Positions 6,536 to 9,862 of a DNA stretch of 9,862 nucleotides are shown piece after piece (within the stretch, counting starts at the first letter, position 1; each line of letters starts with the position of its first letter). The DNA lies in assembly GCA_016186245.1 (NCBI GenBank), contig JACPLZ010000047.1, positions 1 through 9,862 of the forward strand, given 5' to 3'. Under the pieces are notes generated by a model. The model was not told where the DNA came from. It searched no databases and worked only from the letters and a program-made list of their open reading frames with translations. Position numbers and translations under genes: made by a program. Source of the stretch: Candidatus Peregrinibacteria bacterium. Lineage in GTDB: Bacteria > Patescibacteriota > Gracilibacteria > UBA1369 > LOWO2-01-FULL-3.

Positions 6536-8131
6536 ATGGAAAATTGCACACTTCAGCCAATGCCGGACACGCCACAGCCGACACCACAAGGCAGCCAGCC
6601 ACAACCGCAATCCGGCGGCAACGGCAAAATCATTGCCGCAATCGTAGCCGTCGTGATAATTGCACTCGGCGCAGCCGCCTACTTTTTCTGGCCGCAAATC
6701 AGCGCCAAATTCTTCAAAAACAACGAACAGCCGCCTCAATTCTCAATAACTATCCCAAAATTTCAGGGTCTGTTAAGCGCTGACCAGCTGGAAAATCCAG
6801 TATGCCAACTGCCCGGTCTTGAAACTACCGATGAAATGGTCACCAAATATGATGAATTAAAAGGTTCAACAACAGCCATGTCAACGATTCCGGTTAAGGC
6901 CGGCATAAATTTCATACCATCATTAGGAGTTTCACCAAAACTTGTAGACGGCGAAGATACAGCAGGAGATACAACAGGAGATGATGTATTAAACATGGTT
7001 AAACCGGTTGCGGATAATAAAATTTTTGTGGTCTATTATAATAACGGATTCAATATATATCCAGCGCTTGGTATTGAAGGCATCAACGATATAGACAACA
7101 TCAATAATCTGGTAATTCCTGACGGTGAAGGAGTTATTATTCTATCCTGTCTGGATACGGAGTTTTTGTATGCGGGCGCATCTCTACCGGAAACTATTAA
7201 AAACGGCACAATCGGCGATGATTGGGTGTTAACATCGGCATCCGATAAAACATTGGATGAATTTTCCGCATATGAAAAGCGAATCAAATCCATCTGGTAT
7301 CTCAAGAGCTATGAGGCAAACGACAAGGGTTTTTATCTGGCTCCTGAATTTGCCAAAGTTACAGAAAAAGTTACAGAAGATGTCTATGGCAGCTTACCCA
7401 AAGACGCTGTCTCAAATGTTATCTGGGTGAAACTTCGGGAAACAGGAGACACAATGACCCAATCAACAATAGTGGTCAAAAACAAATCTGCCCTGCAAGT
7501 CAAAAACAAATTAAGTCAAAGCATTACTAACCTCTATGTCAAAGATTATGTACCGCGAATGAATATAATATATCTTACCTGGGATAGCCTAGAGAATGCT
7601 GACGAGTATGCAATCATCTATGAATTGAATGGGGATGGACCGGAACCTAAAAACGGTACGATCCGAAACGTCGAAACCGTAGACGGCGATCCATACATTA
7701 TAAGGCAATATCTGACCTCTAGTGGAAAAATGGTCGTGGCAAAAATCGGTAATATAGCGCCTGGGAAATATAAATTCGGCGTAGCGCCTAAATTCAAGGA
7801 AACAAATGGTTCATTGACGAATGGCAGAATATCCCAGATTGAATATGAAGCCAAGCCTTTGAAAGAGACGGAATCTCCAAAAGACATTGATTATCTTGAG
7901 CCGGAAGGATTGCCTGTACGGGATGGTACGGACGATGCAGAACTTACAAATATATTTAATGAGACAGAAAAATTGGAACCGGCGGTGGAACCGGTGGTAG
8001 AACCGGCAACGGCAGAACCAACGACACCTGCGGCAGAACCAGCGGTAGAACCGGTGGCAGAACCGATGCCAAGCACCACAGATAGCTATAACATAATTGC
8101 TCCAACCCGAACAAACCAGCCGAAACAATAG
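6536..8131 (+). CDS. Membrane-anchored surface protein with Fn3-like domain (PPxF family, paralogue 2)
   Basis: A 531-residue protein. A Pro/Gln-rich cytoplasmic tail (1-29) precedes one membrane helix (about 31-51), then EQPPQFSITI (64-73), the same motif as in its neighbours. The following region (about 74-303) aligns by eye with paralogue 1: NPVCQLPG (Cys90), NKIFVVYY, ILSC (Cys205), DDWVL, KSIWYL and VIWVKL. It is longer by about 15 residues between the two cysteines. An Fn3-like region (about 338-440; IIYLTWDSLENADEYAIIY, PGKYKFGVAPKF) comes next. The C-terminus is a Pro/Glu/Val/Ala-rich stalk (480-512) built on a 12-base repeat, ending without an anchor. I chose ATG 6536 because the A-rich leader sits directly before it; ATG 6560 (MPDTPQ...) would shorten only the cytoplasmic tail. 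It is second of four genes. The probable extracellular cysteine pair could form a disulphide; function is unknown. Confidence 0.92.
   Translation: MENCTLQPMPDTPQPTPQGSQPQPQSGGNGKIIAAIVAVVIIALGAAAYFFWPQISAKFFKNNEQPPQFSITIPKFQGLLSADQLENPVCQLPGLETTDEMVTKYDELKGSTTAMSTIPVKAGINFIPSLGVSPKLVDGEDTAGDTTGDDVLNMVKPVADNKIFVVYYNNGFNIYPALGIEGINDIDNINNLVIPDGEGVIILSCLDTEFLYAGASLPETIKNGTIGDDWVLTSASDKTLDEFSAYEKRIKSIWYLKSYEANDKGFYLAPEFAKVTEKVTEDVYGSLPKDAVSNVIWVKLRETGDTMTQSTIVVKNKSALQVKNKLSQSITNLYVKDYVPRMNIIYLTWDSLENADEYAIIYELNGDGPEPKNGTIRNVETVDGDPYIIRQYLTSSGKMVVAKIGNIAPGKYKFGVAPKFKETNGSLTNGRISQIEYEAKPLKETESPKDIDYLEPEGLPVRDGTDDAELTNIFNETEKLEPAVEPVVEPATAEPTTPAAEPAVEPVAEPMPSTTDSYNIIAPTRTNQPKQ
7976..8070 (+). repeat. 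GAACCGGYGGYA-type 12-base repeat coding a Pro/Glu stalk
   Basis: Imperfect direct copies of a 12-base unit (GAACCGGCGGTG, GAACCGGTGGTA, GAACCGGCAACG and others, with a 15-base variant) encode EPAVEPVVEPATAEP-type sequence in the C-terminal stalk of paralogue 2. The unit is a multiple of three, so changes in copy number keep the frame. Confidence 0.85.
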
Positions 8132-8149
8132 TCAAGATAACAAAAACAA

Positions 8150-9184
8150 ATGTCTGACTCAAACAAAAACACAATTAAAATTATCGGTTATTTCCTCGGC
8201 GGGCTGATAGTCGCTGTGGCGCTGGTTATTATAATTTTCCCGGATTCAGGGCTTGGGCGTTTGTATAAAGGGAGTACAGGCATTGCCAGCGAAGAAGCAA
8301 ATAACGAGCCTCCAACATTCACAATAGACCTTGACGAAGCTGCGACTTCATCGACTCCATCGTCCGCCGCTTCAACGGCAGCTGCAGACGGCGAAACCGG
8401 GAATCAACCTCCGTCATTCGATATCACTCTTCCAGAGTCAACCTGTGCCGACAACGATACCAAAACCAGTGATGCTTTGATCTGCCAAAACGGCGAGTTT
8501 ATTTTTTGCGATGAGGCAAATGAAGGCGCAAAAACCGCCGACGAAAGCAAGCAGTGCCGCGCCGGCAAATGGCAGACACCTGCCGCCGAAATTGTCGAGC
8601 CGGATGAGCCTGCAGAACCCGAAAAAATCGAGCTCACCAAAGTAAGCGCCGATCCTGAAAAATTTGACCCGACTGACAATGAGGAAACCGAAATCAGTTT
8701 TACTCTAAATAAAACCGCCAAAGTTACCATAGAAATTTTTGATGAAAATGACGACAAAGTGGTTACGATCACAGACGATGAAGAGGTGGATGCCGATTCC
8801 TGGTCCGAAAAATGGTATGGCACAGAGCGTAATACTGAAACAGGTCTGGTAGTGGAACCAGGCATCTATACATATTCGATTACTGCGCGAAACCCCCAAA
8901 CTGATGAAATTGAGGACACAGCCAATGGTAAAGTGGAAGTGGATTATGAAGAAGTTAATGCGGTTGATCCGAAGGCCACGCCGCCAACCACGCCTGCTCC
9001 GGCAACGCCGCCTGCTCCGGCGACTCCTGTAACTCCGGTTGCATCAGTCACCGACAGGCAAAACGCCGCTGCAATGGCTCTCAATAATGCCACTGCCGGC
9101 CGCACAGTAGACAATGGTCCGGGTATTCTTATTTATGGAATTTTCCCGTTGGTCGGATATTTATTCACAAGGCGAAAAAAATAA
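8150..9184 (+). CDS. Doubly anchored surface protein with Cys-rich segment and FlgD-like Ig domain (PPxF family)
   Basis: A 344-residue protein. A membrane helix (about 10-30) is followed by two copies of the operon's shared motif: EPPTFTIDL (53-61) and QPPSFDITL (86-94), separated by a Ser/Ala/Thr-rich spacer. A compact segment holds four cysteines (99, 112, 120, 136) with CQNGEFIFC and CRAGKWQ, two small CxxGxw-like pieces that could pair as disulphides. An Ig-like domain at about 158-267 (EISFTLNKTAKVTIEIFD, WYGTERNTETG, GIYTYSITARNP) resembles the FlgD-type Ig fold. A Thr/Pro/Ala stalk (275-298) leads to DNGPG, a hydrophobic helix (325-339) and RRKK. That tail resembles a sorting or anchoring signal but has no LPXTG. 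Both ends may therefore sit in the envelope. It lies 18 nt after the previous stop, behind the same A-rich leader. Function unknown. Confidence 0.9.
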   Translation: MSDSNKNTIKIIGYFLGGLIVAVALVIIIFPDSGLGRLYKGSTGIASEEANNEPPTFTIDLDEAATSSTPSSAASTAAADGETGNQPPSFDITLPESTCADNDTKTSDALICQNGEFIFCDEANEGAKTADESKQCRAGKWQTPAAEIVEPDEPAEPEKIELTKVSADPEKFDPTDNEETEISFTLNKTAKVTIEIFDENDDKVVTITDDEEVDADSWSEKWYGTERNTETGLVVEPGIYTYSITARNPQTDEIEDTANGKVEVDYEEVNAVDPKATPPTTPAPATPPAPATPVTPVASVTDRQNAAAMALNNATAGRTVDNGPGILIYGIFPLVGYLFTRRKK

Positions 9185-9209
9185 CAGTTACAAATTTAAC
9201 AACACTTAC

Positions 9210-9524
9210 ATGCCAGAATCACCATCTAACATTCCATCAGTTTCACCGCAGACACAGGTAACTCCGCAATCCGCTTCCACGGTAATGCCTGTTACACCAA
9301 TGCCATCACCCATGCCGCAGGTCGCCGTTCAGCCTGCAGACGCAAAGCGTTTCTCAATTATCGACTTCATCAAAACGAACAAAACCATCGCACTGGCGAT
9401 TGCCATCGCGCTAGTTATTGCAGTCGTAGTGGTAATTGCGCTTGTAGGCTCCGATTCCAGCAGTGAACTCCAGGGGATGATCAAGCAGGTGGAAAACGAA
9501 ACACAGGTTTTAAAAAGTAAATAA
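9210..9524 (+). CDS. Small Pro-rich single-pass membrane protein
   Basis: A 104-residue protein. An upstream GTG at 9114 in the same frame would overlap the previous gene by 71 nt. ATG 9210 is preferred because it leaves a normal 25-nt gap and starts MPESPSNIP, much like the Pro-rich tail of the 531-residue protein (MPDTPQPTP). Residues 1-45 are Pro/Ser/Thr/Gln-rich and lack structure, 46-58 are basic and amphipathic (KRFSIIDFIKTNK), 59-79 are a strongly hydrophobic Ala/Ile/Val helix, and 80-104 are a polar tail (SELQGMIKQVENETQ) that could form a short helix or coiled coil. It lacks the PPxF motif and any cysteine. It is last in the operon and its TAA overlaps by one base an ATG that opens into the 21-bp array. 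Confidence 0.82.
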   Translation: MPESPSNIPSVSPQTQVTPQSASTVMPVTPMPSPMPQVAVQPADAKRFSIIDFIKTNKTIALAIAIALVIAVVVVIALVGSDSSSELQGMIKQVENETQVLKSK

Positions 9525-9533
9525 TGACGTCCG

Positions 9534-9701
9534 AACTGTGTCATCCCGAACTCGAACTGTGTCATCCCGAACTCGAACTGTGTCATCCCGAACTTAAACT
9601 GTGTCATCCCGAACTTAAACTGTGTCATCCCGAACTTAAACTGTGTCATCCCGAACTCGAACTGTGTCATCCCGAACTCGAACTGTGTCATCCCGAACTC
9701 G
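9534..9701 (+). repeat. 21-bp tandem array, eight copies
   Basis: Eight uninterrupted copies of a 21-base unit (GTGTCATCCCGAACT plus a six-base variable part). Units 1, 2, 6 and 7 end CTCGAACT, units 3, 4 and 5 end CTTAAACT, and the eighth runs straight into the hairpin of the element at 9686-9760, whose left end is the same GTGTCATCCCGAACT. The array therefore looks like amplification of the left end of that element. It has no spacers. Because 21 is a multiple of three, frames on both strands stay open without implying a gene. Confidence 0.95.
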
Positions 9702-9760
9702 TTTCGGGACCTCTCGTAGCAATCAATCTGAAGAGATGCTGAAATAAATTCAGCATGACA
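9686..9760. repeat. 75-bp palindromic element with TGTCAT/ATGACA ends
   Basis: The ends are exact inverted repeats (TGTCAT at 9686, ATGACA at 9755-9760). Two internal hairpins are visible: TCCCGAA (9691-9697) with TTCGGGA (9703-9709), and ATGCTGAA (9736-9743) with TTCAGCAT (9749-9756), an 8-bp perfect stem with a 5-nt loop. Its hairpins might also end transcription of the operon, but no T run follows. Confidence 0.82.
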
Positions 9761-9779
9761 AAAATGGTGGGCCAGCAAT

Positions 9780-9828
9780 GTCATGGTGAGCCAAAGCCTG
9801 CAATGAGCCAGTCGAATGGAACCATGAC
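9780..9828. repeat. 49-bp palindromic element with GTCATGGT/ACCATGAC ends
   Basis: Perfect 8-bp terminal inverted repeats, GTCATGGT (9780-9787) and ACCATGAC (9821-9828), enclose a middle related to that of the element inside the HNH gene (2487-2534). It lies 19 bp after the previous element. The remaining bases to 9862 show no gene or clear signal. Confidence 0.85.
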
Positions 9829-9862
9829 CTTCCCACAGGCACATTGACTCTTTTTCCCCTTC

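Noticed and set aside
8404..8865. 153-residue minus-strand frame opposite the 344-residue gene
   Set aside because: The Ser-rich product is the antisense of an Asp/Glu/Thr-rich coding sequence and has no recognisable motif.
9114..9209. GTG start at 9114 for the last operon gene
   Set aside because: It would overlap the previous gene by 71 nt. ATG 9210 gives ordinary spacing and a Pro-rich start like that of a sister gene.
9534..9701. CRISPR array
   Set aside because: The 21-bp units are contiguous with no spacers, and no cas gene is nearby.
9329..9844. Long minus-strand frame across the array (FGMTQ-type repeats)
   Set aside because: The 21-base period without a stop keeps any frame open; the rest runs antisense to the 104-residue gene and through palindromic elements.
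1..9862. tRNA, rRNA, riboswitch or other structured RNA genes
   Set aside because: No cloverleaf, conserved rRNA stretch or known riboswitch core was seen on either strand. The hairpins found all belong to dispersed repeats.

Overview
The window looks like a piece of a Patescibacteria (Candidate Phyla Radiation) genome, or a close relative. The reasons are a DUF5674-type gene beside a small helical protein I associate with those genomes, a large HNH endonuclease of a type common there, single-pass surface proteins with PKD, Fn3-like and FlgD-like Ig domains, no GGAGG-type ribosome binding site at any gene, and many short palindromic repeats with GTCAT...ATGAC ends. This assignment comes from recognising families by eye, not from a database search. 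The standard genetic code fits: long frames are open without reading UGA as an amino acid, and the nine CDS end in TAA (6) or TAG (3).

Layout. Positions 1-1692: the 3' part of a gene for a six-PKD-domain extracellular protein, followed one base later by a 36-residue single-helix membrane protein. Positions 1693-3911: a repeat-rich island with one gene on the minus strand, an HNH endonuclease. It is bounded by inverted copies of a 51-bp repeat (47/51 identical), and its coding sequence carries palindromic repeats read in frame. Positions 3912-4613: two small soluble proteins, DUF5674 and an unnamed helical partner, in tandem. Positions 4619-9524: a probable operon behind a good extended -10 promoter. 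It encodes four single-pass membrane proteins (620, 531, 344 and 104 aa) with gaps of 18-25 nt, the first three preceded by nearly the same A-rich leader. Positions 9534-9862: an eight-copy 21-bp tandem array that grows out of a palindromic element, then a second palindromic element.

How the genes may work together. The first three operon proteins are membrane-anchored with extracellular bodies and carry the same short motif (PPxF followed by alternating hydrophobic residues) just outside the membrane segment. The 620- and 531-aa proteins are diverged paralogues with two matching cysteines and an Fn3-like domain. The third carries the motif twice, plus a four-cysteine segment, a FlgD-like Ig domain and a C-terminal anchor. 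The fourth is a short Pro-rich single-helix protein. The simplest reading is a co-expressed cell-surface assembly of unknown function. I regard it as the best candidate here for an undescribed system. The HNH cassette is the best candidate for recent mobility.
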